DNA from: Sphingomonas sp. SUN019
GTDB lineage: Bacteria; Pseudomonadota; Alphaproteobacteria; Sphingomonadales; Sphingomonadaceae
Direction: 5' to 3'
Length of the DNA stretch: 64,000 nt
NCBI RefSeq assembly: GCF_024758705.1
Contig: NZ_CP096971.1
Coordinates: 1,426,001 to 1,490,000, forward strand
Of the stretch, positions 45,387-53,932 are shown piece by piece. The position numbers and the translations under genes are program-made. Under the pieces are notes generated by a model. It had not been told where the DNA came from, did no database searches, and worked only from the letters and a program-made list of their open reading frames with translations. Position 1 is the stretch's first letter; every line of letters starts with the position of its first letter.

Positions 45387-46328
45387 TCAAGCAGCTTCAG
45401 CCTGTGCCGCAGCCTTCGCCCGAACGCCGAGCATGTGGCAGATCGCGAAGCTCAGTTCGGCGCGGTTGAGGGTGTAGAAGTGGAAGGTCTTCACGCCGCC
45501 GGCGTACAGTTTCCGGCACAGTTCGGCGGCCAGCGTCGCGGCGACCAGTTGGCGCGCCTCGGCATGATCCTCGAGTCCGGCGAACAGCCGCTCCATCCAG
45601 TCGGGCACGGCGGTGCCGCACATCGCGCTCATCCGTTTCACCGCGGCGAAGTTCGTCACGGGCATGATCCCCGGCACGATTTCGGCGTCGATCCCCGCGG
45701 CCGCGACCTGATCGCGGTAGCGGAAGAACGTGTCGGGCTGATGGAAGAATTGCGTGATCGCGCGGCTCGCGCCTGCATCCAGTTTACGCTTCAGATTGTC
45801 GAGATCGGCCGCGGCATTGGCCGAATCGGGATGGCATTCGGGATAGGCCGAGACCGAAATCTCGAACGGATGCAGCCGCTTCAGCCCCGCGACCAGTGCC
45901 GCGGCGTTTTCATAGCCGCCGGGGTGCGCCTGATAGCGCGCGCCCGCGACCGGCGGATCGCCGCGCAGCGCGACGATGTGCCGCACGCCCGCGGCCCAAT
46001 ATTCCTGCGCGACTTGATCGATTTCTTCGCGCGTCGCCTCGACACAGGTCAGATGCGCGGCGGCGGGGATATCGGTTTCGCGGGCGATCCGCGCCACCGT
46101 CGCGTGGGTGCGCTCGCGGGTCGATCCGCCCGCGCCGTACGTGACCGACACGAAGCGCGGCCCGAGCGGGCTGAGCGTCGCGACCGAATCCCACAGCGTC
46201 GCCTCCATCTTCTCGGTCTTGGGCGGAAAGAATTCGAAGCTGACCGCGATGTCGCCCGCCACGTCGGCGTAGAGCGGCGCGTCGAGCGCGCGGCGCGCCT
46301 CTTCGAGCTGATTGATCGAGAAGCTCAT
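45387..46328 (-). CDS. metF: 5,10-methylenetetrahydrofolate reductase
   Basis: 313 aa FAD enzyme making 5-methyl-THF, the methyl donor for MetH. It has SFEFFPPKTEKMEATLWDSV at the N-terminus, VTYGAGGSTRERTH, ALRGDPPVAGARYQAHPGGY, and ITQFFHQPDTFFRYRDQV. Ends in FHFYTLNRAEL. Length is normal. Its start overlaps the regulator gene stop by 4 bp (ATGA type), so the regulator, metF and both metH genes form one unit. Confidence 0.96.
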   Translation of the reverse strand: MSFSINQLEEARRALDAPLYADVAGDIAVSFEFFPPKTEKMEATLWDSVATLSPLGPRFVSVTYGAGGSTRERTHATVARIARETDIPAAAHLTCVEATREEIDQVAQEYWAAGVRHIVALRGDPPVAGARYQAHPGGYENAAALVAGLKRLHPFEISVSAYPECHPDSANAAADLDNLKRKLDAGASRAITQFFHQPDTFFRYRDQVAAAGIDAEIVPGIMPVTNFAAVKRMSAMCGTAVPDWMERLFAGLEDHAEARQLVAATLAAELCRKLYAGGVKTFHFYTLNRAELSFAICHMLGVRAKAAAQAEAA

Positions 46329-47284
46329 GCCGCCTTCACCTCATGCAGGGCCGCGCCGATTTTCCGGCCGAGCCACAATTTCACGGTCAGTTCGCCGCCC
46401 TCCAGCGTCTCGGTGCGCGCGCACGTCAGCCCGGCGGCGGCGAACCAGCCCTCGATCTGCGCGTCCGAGAACCCCAGCCGCGCGTGCGCATCGCGCGTGC
46501 GGAGTTCCTCGCGGTCGTGGGCTGCGAAATCGGCGATCAACAGTCGCCCGCCGGGCCGCAGGACGCGCGCCGCCTCGACGATCGCCGCGCCGGGTTGCTG
46601 CGCGAAATGCAGCACGTGGTGGATGATCGCCACGTCGGCATCACCGTCCGCCATCGGCAGCGCATACAGATCGGCCTGCCGCAACTCGGCATTGTCGAGC
46701 CCGCGCTCGCCGATTTTCGCACGCGCCAGACGCAGCATTTCGGACGAGCGATCGATCCCTAGCGCGGTCTGCGCGTGCGGCGCGAACAATTCGATCATGC
46801 GGCCGGTGCCGGTGCCGATGTCGATCAGCCGGCCGAGCGGCGCGCTCCCGAGCACATCGCTCATCGCCGCCTCGACCTCGCTTTCGGCGATGTGGAGCGA
46901 GCGGATCGCGTCCCATTCGGTGGCCTTCGCCTCGAACCACTGCGCCGCCGACGCCGCGCGATCGGCGCGCACCGCGGCCAGCCGCGCCGCGTCCGTCCCT
47001 GCTTCGCGATCGGGCGCGGCCACATCCCAGCGATCGAGCGCATCGGCGACGGGCGCGACCAGCGCCTCCGCGCCCAGCGCCACGAACACCCAGCTGCCTT
47101 CCTTGCGGCGTTCGGCAAGTCCCGCGTCGCACAGGATCTTCACATGCCGCGACACGCGCGGCTGGCTCTGCCCCAGCACCTGCGCGAGTTCGCCGACCGA
47201 CAGCTCCATCGAGCGCAGCAAGCGCAGGATCCGGAGCCGCGAGGAATCGGCGAGTGCACGAAAGATGTCGAGGGCGACGGTCAT
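46325..47284 (-). CDS. ArsR-family regulator fused to a SAM-dependent methyltransferase (SahR-like)
   Basis: 319 aa fusion. Residues 1-95 are an ArsR winged helix (DIFRALADSSRLRILRLL, LGQSQPRVSRHVKILCDAGL). Residues about 145-260 are a class I methyltransferase fold with GRLIDIGTGTGRMIELF (157-161 GTGTG). No metal-binding cysteine pair is visible, so metal sensing is unlikely. The position in front of metF-metH fits SahR, the ArsR-type regulator of the S-adenosyl cycle described in proteobacteria, which senses S-adenosylhomocysteine. That assignment rests on context. It starts the metF-metH operon and probably controls it and itself through the palindrome at 47293. Confidence 0.87.
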   Translation of the reverse strand: MTVALDIFRALADSSRLRILRLLRSMELSVGELAQVLGQSQPRVSRHVKILCDAGLAERRKEGSWVFVALGAEALVAPVADALDRWDVAAPDREAGTDAARLAAVRADRAASAAQWFEAKATEWDAIRSLHIAESEVEAAMSDVLGSAPLGRLIDIGTGTGRMIELFAPHAQTALGIDRSSEMLRLARAKIGERGLDNAELRQADLYALPMADGDADVAIIHHVLHFAQQPGAAIVEAARVLRPGGRLLIADFAAHDREELRTRDAHARLGFSDAQIEGWFAAAGLTCARTETLEGGELTVKLWLGRKIGAALHEVKAA

Positions 47285-47292
47285 CGAAGCAA

Positions 47293-47314
47293 CATATAAA
47301 GATATCTTTATATG
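47293..47314. promoter_or_regulatory. Operator palindrome of the methionine operon
   Basis: A perfect 22-bp palindrome, CATATAAAGAT followed by its exact complement ATCTTTATATG, only 8 bp upstream of the regulator start codon. It is strikingly AT-rich in a high-GC region. The form (A/T-rich 20-24 bp palindrome) is what ArsR-family repressors bind, so it is very likely the autoregulatory operator; it overlaps where transcription or translation would begin. Confidence 0.8.
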
Positions 47315-47351
47315 AGGTCAATGTGGTGTGTTTGATCGGCTCACGCCGATA

Positions 47352-47434
47352 GTCGGTGCCAGCCCGCACCCCCACCCGACCACCCACACGGTATCCTGAT
47401 GGGTGGTCGGGTGGGGGTGCGGGCTGGCACCGAC
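47352..47434. repeat. Long perfect inverted repeat, 35-bp arms
   Basis: GTCGGTGCCAGCCCGCACCC and onward to 47386 pairs perfectly with 47400-47434 around a 13-nt loop. Arms are rich in C and G blocks (CCCCCACCCGACCACCCA). It lies between the divergent promoter of the methionine operon and the lipoprotein gene at 47544. It has no T-tract and no open frame. Confidence 0.88.
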
Positions 47435-47543
47435 TCACGCCCGAGAGGGCGTCAAACCACACGTTGCGGACCCAAATCGACCCGGCTAGCGTTGATGCGC
47501 GCCGGACCTAATCGTCCGCGTGGTATCGACAGGGAGAGTATCG

Positions 47544-47867
47544 ATGAAGTTTTTCGTGACCGCCGGCCTTGCGCTGGTTGCTGCTGCAGGCCTTTCGGCG
47601 TGCAGCCAGAAGGCCCAGAACGAGAGCGCCGAGGCCGCGAATGCGGTTGGTTCGGATGTCAGCGCGACGACCAGCGAAGCGGCGCGTGACGTCGAAGCCG
47701 CCAGCGACCGTGCGCTCGGTTCGGCCGAAGCGACGCTGGACAACGCTGGCGACAAGATCGAACGCGGTGCGGATCGCACCGGTGCGGCGATCGCCAACGG
47801 CACCGATCGCGCAGCCGACGCCACCGGCGAAGCGCTGAAAGATACGGGCGAAAAGCTGAAGGACTAA
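47544..47867 (+). CDS. Small lipoprotein with LEA/YtxH-like repeats
   Basis: 107 aa. Signal peptide MKFFVTAGLALVAAAGLSAC with lipidated Cys20. The mature part is an amphipathic helix with Ala, Asp, Glu and Thr in a loose repeat (AANAVGSDVSATTSEAARDV, GAAIANGTDRAADATGEALK), without Cys or aromatic residues. Such helical lipoproteins are common in sphingomonads, with no known function. Ribosome-binding site GGGAGA. Followed 3 bp later by another small lipoprotein gene. Confidence 0.8.
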   Translation: MKFFVTAGLALVAAAGLSACSQKAQNESAEAANAVGSDVSATTSEAARDVEAASDRALGSAEATLDNAGDKIERGADRTGAAIANGTDRAADATGEALKDTGEKLKD

Positions 47868-47870
47868 GCC

Positions 47871-48059
47871 TTGTCGCTTGTCCGACCTGTGGGAGGGGCG
47901 CTGATGGCGTCCCTCCTTTTCCTGGCGGCCTGTTCGGCCGAACCGGATGCGCCCGGCGCGATCACCGCCGATGAGCAGCAGCAATTGAACGATGCAGCGG
48001 CGATGCTCGATGCGAACAGCGTCTCCGCCGCCGCTCTGAACGAAAGCGACGTCGAATGA
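47871..48059 (+). CDS. Very small lipoprotein, 62 aa
   Basis: The frame from the TTG at 47871 reads SLVRPVGGALMASLLFLAAC, giving a proper positive N-terminus and lipobox (LAAC, Cys21). An ATG at 47904 would leave only nine residues before the Cys. AAGGA lies 9 bp upstream of the TTG. The mature peptide is SAEPDAPGAITADEQQQLND and a short acidic tail. Its stop overlaps the aldo/keto reductase start by 4 bp (ATGA). Function unknown. Confidence 0.65.
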   Translation: MSLVRPVGGALMASLLFLAACSAEPDAPGAITADEQQQLNDAAAMLDANSVSAAALNESDVE

Positions 48060-49003
48060 CCAACCGCCGCCTGGGTTCGACCGACCTCGAAATCGCACCT
48101 TTGGTGCTGGGCGGCAACGTGTTCGGCTGGACCGCCGACCGCGACGCAAGTTTCGCCGTGCTGGACGCGTTCGTGGCGGGCGGCGGGACGATGATCGACA
48201 CCGCCGACGTCTATTCGGCGTGGGTGCCAGGACATAAGGGCGGCGAATCTGAGACGATGATCGGCGAATGGCTGAAGGTCAGCGGCCAACGCGATGCGGT
48301 CCAGATCGCGACCAAGGTTGGAATGCTGCCGGGCGAAGGCGGCGAGAAGCTCGCGCCCGCGCGGATCGCCGCAGCGTGCGAGGCTTCGCTGAAGCGGCTG
48401 GGCACCGACCGGATCGACCTGTATTTCGCGCACCAAGACGATGACGATACGCCGCAGGACGCCGCGTTGGAAGCGTTCGGCCGGTTGGTCGACGCGGGCA
48501 AGGTGCGCGTGATCGGCGCGTCCAATTTCCACGCCGCACGGCTGAAATCGGCCAACGACGCGGCGAAGGCTGCCGGCATGCCGCGCTATCACGTGCTCCA
48601 GCCCGAATATAATCTGGTCAGCCGCCACAAGTTCGAGGGTGAATTGCAGGATTATTGCGTCATCGAAAACATCGGCGTCGTGCCCTATTACGGACTCGCC
48701 TCGGGCTTCCTGACCGGCAAGTACCGCACGCGCGACGATCTTTCGAAGAGCGTCCGCGGCGGCCGGATGGGCGATTTGCTGGAGGGCGAGGGCAAGGCGG
48801 TACTGGACGCGATGGACAGCGTGGCCGCCGAAACCGGTGCGACGCTGGCGCAGATCGCGCTGGCGTGGCTGATCGCGCAACCCGGCGTCACCGCGCCGAT
48901 CGCCAGCGCCACCAGCGCGAAACAGATCGAGGAACTGTTGCCCGCAATGACGCTCGACCTGAGCGACGATCAACTGGCGCGGTTGACCGACGCGGGGGCT
49001 TAG
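48056..49003 (+). CDS. Aldo/keto reductase
   Basis: 315 aa NADPH-dependent TIM-barrel oxidoreductase. Catalytic tetrad: Asp and Tyr in MIDTADVYSAW, Lys in QIATKVGMLP, His in DLYFAHQDDDD. The C-terminal cofactor part has TAPIASATSAKQIEELLPAM. It resembles the general-stress/YajO-like branch. Substrate unknown. Third gene of a small cluster after two lipoproteins, coupled by a 4-bp overlap. Confidence 0.92.
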   Translation: MTNRRLGSTDLEIAPLVLGGNVFGWTADRDASFAVLDAFVAGGGTMIDTADVYSAWVPGHKGGESETMIGEWLKVSGQRDAVQIATKVGMLPGEGGEKLAPARIAAACEASLKRLGTDRIDLYFAHQDDDDTPQDAALEAFGRLVDAGKVRVIGASNFHAARLKSANDAAKAAGMPRYHVLQPEYNLVSRHKFEGELQDYCVIENIGVVPYYGLASGFLTGKYRTRDDLSKSVRGGRMGDLLEGEGKAVLDAMDSVAAETGATLAQIALAWLIAQPGVTAPIASATSAKQIEELLPAMTLDLSDDQLARLTDAGA

Positions 49004-49261
49004 TTACCCGTTGCGGACCCAGCGGGTCCGCACGACTTCTCCGGCGATCACCTTCTTGCCGAATGCCTTGCGGATCACCGCTGCATCGGTGCCGTTCATC
49101 AGTACGACGCGCGTTCCGCCGGACATCAGATCCTCGATCGTGCTGATCGTCGCTTTATGTTTCGCGCACATCGCGATCACGTCGGCGCGCGCGGCGTCGA
49201 CGTTCATCGCGCGCGACGGGGCAGGGACGTTCTGATTGGCGGCGGTCTGCGTATCGGCCAT
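49004..49261 (-). CDS. Conserved small hypothetical protein, 85 aa
   Basis: Not recognised. From ATG 49261 it reads MADTQTAANQNVPAPSRAMN, then VDAARADVIAMCAKHKATIS, and ends RTRWVRNG, with a central GGTRVVLMNGTDAAVIRKAF that looks like a beta-hairpin and helix. One Cys, no signal peptide. The longer frame to 49363 has an unconserved leader. It converges back to back with the aldo/keto reductase (stop codons adjacent). Confidence 0.65.
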   Translation of the reverse strand: MADTQTAANQNVPAPSRAMNVDAARADVIAMCAKHKATISTIEDLMSGGTRVVLMNGTDAAVIRKAFGKKVIAGEVVRTRWVRNG

Positions 49262-49407
49262 GCATGGCTCCTCGACTATAGCGGGAGCGCGCGTATCTCT
49301 CAGTCGCACCGATGCTGGCTGAAGCAATGCGATGAAACCGATATAGGGCCGATACGCGTTCAATGCGAGGGCCGGTCACATTCACCCGCGCGCAACCAAT
49401 TCATGCG

Positions 49408-50061
49408 ATGACGTGCGTCATGGCACCGCGATTCCGCATTCCCGCGATGGCGATGGCCGGGTTTCTCGCCGCATGGGGGACGCTCGCCACGGCCGCGACG
49501 GTTCTTTCGGGCGGGCGGCGGGTGCTGGCCAGTCAGGCCGTTCCGCCCCTCAAGTCTGATCAATCGACACCAGCCGCGCCTGCAACCGATCCAGCGGCCT
49601 ATGCGGTCAAGAGCATCCTGCCGATCGACGGCCCGCTGAAGATGGGCGACGCGCATTGGGATGAGAGCGCCGCGCCGGGCAAGGGCACGATCGTCATCAC
49701 GGTCGACCTCGCCGCGCAGGTGCTGAGCGTGTTCCGCGACGGGCATGAGATCGGTGCGGCGGCGATCCTGTTCGGGGCGGATGCGAAGCCGACCCCGCTG
49801 GGCGTTTATCCGATCACGCAGAAGGACGCTGATCACGTCTCCAACATCTATCACGCGCCGATGCCGTACATGCTGCGGCTGACCAACGACGGCATCTCGA
49901 TCCATGCGAGCGAGGTGGAGGACGGGTATATGACGCACGGCTGCATCGGCGTGCCGAAGCCGTTCGCGAAGAAACTTTTCGCCGCGGTCAAGCTGGGCGA
50001 CAAGGTGATCGTGACGCGCGGCGAGAAGCTGGACGTCGGAAAGCCGATCACCGCGGCGTGA
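49408..50061 (+). CDS. L,D-transpeptidase (YkuD domain)
   Basis: 217 aa exported peptidoglycan enzyme. An N-terminal hydrophobic segment (AMAMAGFLAAWGTLATAAT) is a signal anchor or signal peptide. The YkuD catalytic motif is the His of SIHASEVED and THGCIGVP (Cys nucleophile) near residues 170-192. The usual SHGC is THGC here and the Arg after the Cys block is replaced (GCIGVP instead of GCIRM), a known variant but worth noting. ATG 49408 or 49420 are both possible starts. Followed by a larger L,D-transpeptidase. Confidence 0.87.
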   Translation: MTCVMAPRFRIPAMAMAGFLAAWGTLATAATVLSGGRRVLASQAVPPLKSDQSTPAAPATDPAAYAVKSILPIDGPLKMGDAHWDESAAPGKGTIVITVDLAAQVLSVFRDGHEIGAAAILFGADAKPTPLGVYPITQKDADHVSNIYHAPMPYMLRLTNDGISIHASEVEDGYMTHGCIGVPKPFAKKLFAAVKLGDKVIVTRGEKLDVGKPITAA

Positions 50062-50182
50062 TGTGTGCCGCGCCGCTTGCAGCGCATCGACGACCGGCAT
50101 AGGCAGCGCGGCGAGCGGTTCATCGCACGGCTTCATTGGCTGATGCAAAGCGAGCCGGGTTATCGGCTCGAAGGGTATCGTC

Positions 50183-51697
50183 ATGACGTCGCGCAATGTT
50201 TCGCCGGACCGGATCATCAGCGGCGTGCTGGCCGTCACGCTGATCGTGACCGCGCTGCCGGTATCGGCGCAGGTCACGCCGCCACCCCTGCCCGCGCCCG
50301 TGCCCACCGTGGTGACGCCGCCGCCGATCGCGCCTGCGCCCGTCCCGGTGCAGATCGTTCCCCCCGCCGCGCCGTTGCCGACGCTGAGCGAAACGCAGGC
50401 GACGCAGCTCGCCGAACTGATCGCGCGCGATTCGCTGGCGCAGGGGCTGCGGGAGCGCGCCGCCACCACCCCGCCGCCGGTCGGCGATGCGCTGGTCCGC
50501 GCGGCGCTGGATCATGCGCACGCGGTCCATGTCGGGCGGCTCGACACCGCAGATTTCCAGCGCGACTGGGGCATCAGACCGCAAGTCTACGATCCGCTGC
50601 CCGGCTTCACCGACGCGGTTAGGCGCGATCGGCTCGCGGCATGGGTCGCGTCGCTTCCACCACCCTATGCCGGCTACGACACGCTCGTCGCGGGCCTGGC
50701 GAATTATCGCAAGATCGCCGCGGCCGGCGGCTGGGCGCCGCTGGCGGTTGGGACCGCGCTGAAGTTCGGCAGCAGCAGCGCGGCCACCGGGGCATTGCGC
50801 AAGCGGCTCGCGGTCGAGGACACCGCCCTCCCCGCGACCGGCGACAAGTTCGACCAGGCGCTGCTCGACGCGGTGCGCCGCGCGCAGCGTCGCTATGGCC
50901 TGAATCCCGCAGGTCAGGTCGGTCCGCAGACGATCACCGCGCTGAACGTGCCGGTCGAGGCGCGCATCCGGCAGATTATGGCGAACATGGAACGCTGGCG
51001 CTGGCTGCCGCAGCAGCTGGAAAAGGACCGCGTGCAGGTGAACATCGCCGCCGCGGTGCTGACCGTGTTCGACGGCGACCAACCGATCCAGTCGATGAAG
51101 GCGGTCACCGGCCGTCCGGGTGACGAGACGCCGATGCTGGTGTCCGCGATCCACAGCGTGGTGCTGAATCCGCCGTGGAACGTGCCGACGTCGATCGCGA
51201 CGAAGGAATTGTGGCCGAAGGAACGCGCCAACCCCGGCTATCTCCGGCGCAACGGCTTTCGCGTGATCGATACCGGCGGCGGTGGCAAGCGGTTGCAGCA
51301 ATCGTCCGAACGCAGCGCGCTGGGACGGTACAAGTTCGACTTCGACAATGCGTTCGCGGTGTATCTGCACGATACGCCCGCGCAGAGCGGCTTCTCGCGC
51401 TTCGACCGGCTGGCCAGCCACGGCTGCGTGCGGCTGGAGAAACCCGCCGATCTCGCCAAGCTGCTGATGCGCACCACGCCCGAATGGACGCCCGAGGCGA
51501 TCGACGAGACCGTCGCCGCGGGCAAGACGGTGCGCGCGAAGATGGCGACGCCGGTCGCGGTGTACCTGCTCTACTGGACCGCCTTCGCCAACGCCGCGGG
51601 ACAGGTCAGCTTCCGCGACGATCCGTACAAATGGGACGGGACGCTGGCGGGCAAGATCGAGGCGCGATCCGCGGTACAGACATTGGCGGCGCGCTGA
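50183..51697 (+). CDS. L,D-transpeptidase, YcbB/LdtD type
   Basis: 504 aa. Signal peptide ending PVSAQ near residue 30, then a Pro-rich linker (PPPLPAPVPTVVTPPPIAPA). An LdtD scaffold domain and a peptidoglycan-binding stretch (LDAVRRAQRRYGLNPAGQVG) precede the YkuD catalytic domain, with HDTPAQSGFSRFDRLASHGC followed by VRLEKPADL; the SHGCVR motif is complete. Such enzymes form 3-3 cross-links or attach proteins to peptidoglycan. Follows the smaller L,D-transpeptidase by 121 bp, and a short lipoprotein gene follows. Confidence 0.93.
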   Translation: MTSRNVSPDRIISGVLAVTLIVTALPVSAQVTPPPLPAPVPTVVTPPPIAPAPVPVQIVPPAAPLPTLSETQATQLAELIARDSLAQGLRERAATTPPPVGDALVRAALDHAHAVHVGRLDTADFQRDWGIRPQVYDPLPGFTDAVRRDRLAAWVASLPPPYAGYDTLVAGLANYRKIAAAGGWAPLAVGTALKFGSSSAATGALRKRLAVEDTALPATGDKFDQALLDAVRRAQRRYGLNPAGQVGPQTITALNVPVEARIRQIMANMERWRWLPQQLEKDRVQVNIAAAVLTVFDGDQPIQSMKAVTGRPGDETPMLVSAIHSVVLNPPWNVPTSIATKELWPKERANPGYLRRNGFRVIDTGGGGKRLQQSSERSALGRYKFDFDNAFAVYLHDTPAQSGFSRFDRLASHGCVRLEKPADLAKLLMRTTPEWTPEAIDETVAAGKTVRAKMATPVAVYLLYWTAFANAAGQVSFRDDPYKWDGTLAGKIEARSAVQTLAAR

Positions 51698-51718
51698 TCG
51701 GCCGCTAAGGGGCATTAC

Positions 51719-52021
51719 ATGAAGACGATCCTGAGCCTCGCCGCCGTCGCGCTGACCCTTTCCGCCTGTTCGGGCGGTAAGACCGACAATCCGCCCGCGG
51801 ACACCAACGTGGAAGAACTCGCCCCCACGCCGCCGCCGGTCGTGGCCGAGCCGACGCCCGAGCCAAGCCCGTCGCCCACCCCCAGCCCGACCGAGACGCT
51901 GCCGCCGGAGGCCGCCGCCGCGCCCGACGAACAGATGCTCGACGACGCCTCGGCCACCGGCATGACCGCCCGCGCCAACCGCGATCAGGAACAGCCTGCG
52001 GACGCCGCCGAGCAGCGATAG
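51719..52021 (+). CDS. Small Pro/Glu-rich lipoprotein
   Basis: 100 aa. Signal MKTILSLAAVALTLSAC with lipidated Cys17. The mature part is disordered: Pro/Glu/Thr/Ser repeats (VVAEPTPEPSPSPTPSPTET), then an acidic C-terminus (MLDDASATGMTARANRDQ). Such a sequence may act as a spacer reaching into peptidoglycan, which would fit its place 21 bp behind an L,D-transpeptidase gene; this is inference. Confidence 0.75.
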   Translation: MKTILSLAAVALTLSACSGGKTDNPPADTNVEELAPTPPPVVAEPTPEPSPSPTPSPTETLPPEAAAAPDEQMLDDASATGMTARANRDQEQPADAAEQR

Positions 52022-52026
52022 CTCAA

Positions 52027-52146
52027 AATCCTCCCCTGCAAGGGGAGGTGGCAGGCGAAGCCTGACGGAGGGGTATCGCGCTATCGAGAGGGTGTCACCC
52101 CTCCGTCGCGCTACGCGCGCCACCTCCCCTTATAGGGGAGGATTAC
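52027..52146. repeat. Palindromic intergenic element, type 1, copy D
   Basis: Same architecture as copies at 14995 and 24907, with outer hairpins CCTCCCCTGCAAGGGGAGG and CCTCCCCTTATAGGGGAGG, core GCTATCGAGAGGG at 52080-52092 and inner arms GGAGGGGTA / ACCCCTCC. It lies between a plus-strand lipoprotein gene and a minus-strand transglutaminase gene. Confidence 0.85.
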
Positions 52147-52156
52147 GGGAGCGCCC

Positions 52157-52975
52157 TCAGCCTGAAGTCTCCGCCACCTCATCGGTATGCACGTCGAACC
52201 CGACCAGCCGTGCCGGGCCGAACGTCGTCGTCAGCGCGGTATCCGTCGCATCGCGGCCCCGCGCCATCAACAGCCGCCCGATCCGCGGACGATTGTGGCG
52301 CGCGTCGAACACATGCCACTCGCCGCCCAGATACACGTCGAACCACGCCGAGAAATCCATCGGCGCGTCGACCGGCGGAATGCCGATGTCGCCCAGATAT
52401 CCAGTGCAGTACCGCGCCGGGATGTTCATGCAGCGGCACAATGTGATCGCCAGATGCGCGAAATCGCGGCACACGCCCTGCTTTTCCTGGTACGCGTCCC
52501 ACGCGGTCTTGGTCGGGCGCGCATGGTGGTAACCGAATTCGACATGATCGTGGGCGAAGTCGACGATCGCCTGCACCTTGTCCCACCCACCCGCGATATG
52601 CCCGAACAGGCTCCACGCGGTTTCCGAAAGCCGGTCGGTCTCGCAATACCGGCTGCCGAGCAGGTACACGAGAATGTCGTTGGGCAAATCCTGCACCGGA
52701 TGCTGGGCGGCGTCGCGCGTGATCCGGTCGGGCTCGCCCGAATCTTCGATCGTGAAATCGCAACTGAGCGTCAGCCCGCCCTCCGGCACCGTGATCCGGG
52801 TACAGACGTTCCCGAAAGCGTCGAGATAATCGTACATCGGCACGTCGGGCGTGGTGACGATGCGGTGCTGCGTGCGCAGATCCTTGCTGCGCGAGGGATG
52901 CAGGCTGAGCATCGCCATCATCGGCGTCGGCACGTCGGTTTCGTAGCGGATGTCGTAACCGGCGCGGATCAACAT
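52157..52975 (-). CDS. Transglutaminase-like family protein (a)
   Basis: 272 aa cytosolic-looking transglutaminase-core protein. Catalytic triad candidates: Cys in KQGVCRDFAHLAI, His in GEWHVFDARHN, Asp in FDARHNRPRIG. N-terminal beta domain RAGYDIRYETDVPTPMMAML. These proteins are cysteine proteases or transglutaminases of unclear substrate and often occur in pairs; here the partner is the next gene, 13 bp upstream on the same strand. No signal peptide seen. Confidence 0.87.
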   Translation of the reverse strand: MLIRAGYDIRYETDVPTPMMAMLSLHPSRSKDLRTQHRIVTTPDVPMYDYLDAFGNVCTRITVPEGGLTLSCDFTIEDSGEPDRITRDAAQHPVQDLPNDILVYLLGSRYCETDRLSETAWSLFGHIAGGWDKVQAIVDFAHDHVEFGYHHARPTKTAWDAYQEKQGVCRDFAHLAITLCRCMNIPARYCTGYLGDIGIPPVDAPMDFSAWFDVYLGGEWHVFDARHNRPRIGRLLMARGRDATDTALTTTFGPARLVGFDVHTDEVAETSG

Positions 52976-52988
52976 CGCTTCTTACTCC

Positions 52989-53894
52989 CTACGCCGACAC
53001 CGACCGGGGCCGCGCCGCCACCGCATCGTCGACCGTCACGTCGACGGCCACGTCCATGTCGATGAAACTACCCGGGAAACCGCTCCAGGTTCCCGAAATC
53101 GGCACCGCCTGATAAATATCGCGCACGATCGCCACGCGGATCAGCCCGCGGTTGCCGACGATGCCGTTGGTCGGATCGAATTCGACCCAGCCCGATCCCG
53201 GCAGATATACCCGCACCCAGGCGTGCGTATTCCCCCCGCCGGTGCGCCGTTCGCGCGCGCTGGGCGAATAAACGTAGCCTGAGACGAAGCGCGCCGCAAA
53301 GCCCAGCGCCCGCGCCGCCTCGATCATCAGCATCGCATAGTCGCGGCACGTGCCCTTGCGCCGCTCCAGCGTCTCGATCGGCGATTGCGTGCCCTTTTCT
53401 GCCCGCGCGACATAGGTGAATTCGCGCCGGATCGCCTTGGTCATGTCCGACAGGATGCCGAGCGTGTCGGTCGGGCCGCTGGTGTTCAGGAACCGCCGCG
53501 CCCATTCATCGATCCGGCGCAGCGGATCGTGATGCTGGCGCTCGATCGAGCGCAGCAGGTCGGGCATCTCCTCCGACGAATAGGTGAACGGATAGACCCG
53601 CGCATATTCTTCGATATCGACGTGCTGCAATTCGGCCGGTTCGTGGCGGAGCCTGATCTTGCTATCGAACGTCAGCTGCTTCGCGCGCCGATCGAACGTG
53701 GCGATGGCGACCGAATTGCCGAACACGTCCTGCAACCAGCGGATGTCGGCGGGTTCGGGATCGATCGTCAGCGTCGCGTCGATCAGATGCTGGTCATAAC
53801 TCTCGCGCGGGCGGACCATGATCCGGTGCTCGCCGAACGAAACCGGCTGGCGATACGTATAGGTCGTGACGTGCGATAGGGTAAGGAGCGGCAT
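52989..53894 (-). CDS. Transglutaminase-like family protein (b)
   Basis: 301 aa. N-terminal beta domain (TLSHVTTYTYRQPVSFGEHR) typical of bacterial transglutaminase N-terminal regions, then the core with Cys in RKGTCRDYAMLMIEAA, His in NTHAWVRVYLPG and Asp in GWVEFDPTNGIVG. Start at ATG 53894. It is first in the two-gene unit with (a). Divergent from N-formylglutamate amidohydrolase by 38 bp. Substrate unknown. Confidence 0.88.
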   Translation of the reverse strand: MPLLTLSHVTTYTYRQPVSFGEHRIMVRPRESYDQHLIDATLTIDPEPADIRWLQDVFGNSVAIATFDRRAKQLTFDSKIRLRHEPAELQHVDIEEYARVYPFTYSSEEMPDLLRSIERQHHDPLRRIDEWARRFLNTSGPTDTLGILSDMTKAIRREFTYVARAEKGTQSPIETLERRKGTCRDYAMLMIEAARALGFAARFVSGYVYSPSARERRTGGGNTHAWVRVYLPGSGWVEFDPTNGIVGNRGLIRVAIVRDIYQAVPISGTWSGFPGSFIDMDVAVDVTVDDAVAARPRSVSA

Positions 53895-53932
53895 CGTGGC
53901 TCCCGTGTTGCACGATGGAGATGAGGAACCAA

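Noticed and set aside
47352-47434. Long inverted repeat as an intrinsic terminator
   Set aside because: No T-tract on either side and it lies in a divergent promoter gap, where a terminator is not expected.
49262-49363. Longer start for the 85-residue hypothetical gene
   Set aside because: The extension has no ribosome-binding site support and runs into the start region of the L,D-transpeptidase; ATG 49261 is preferred.
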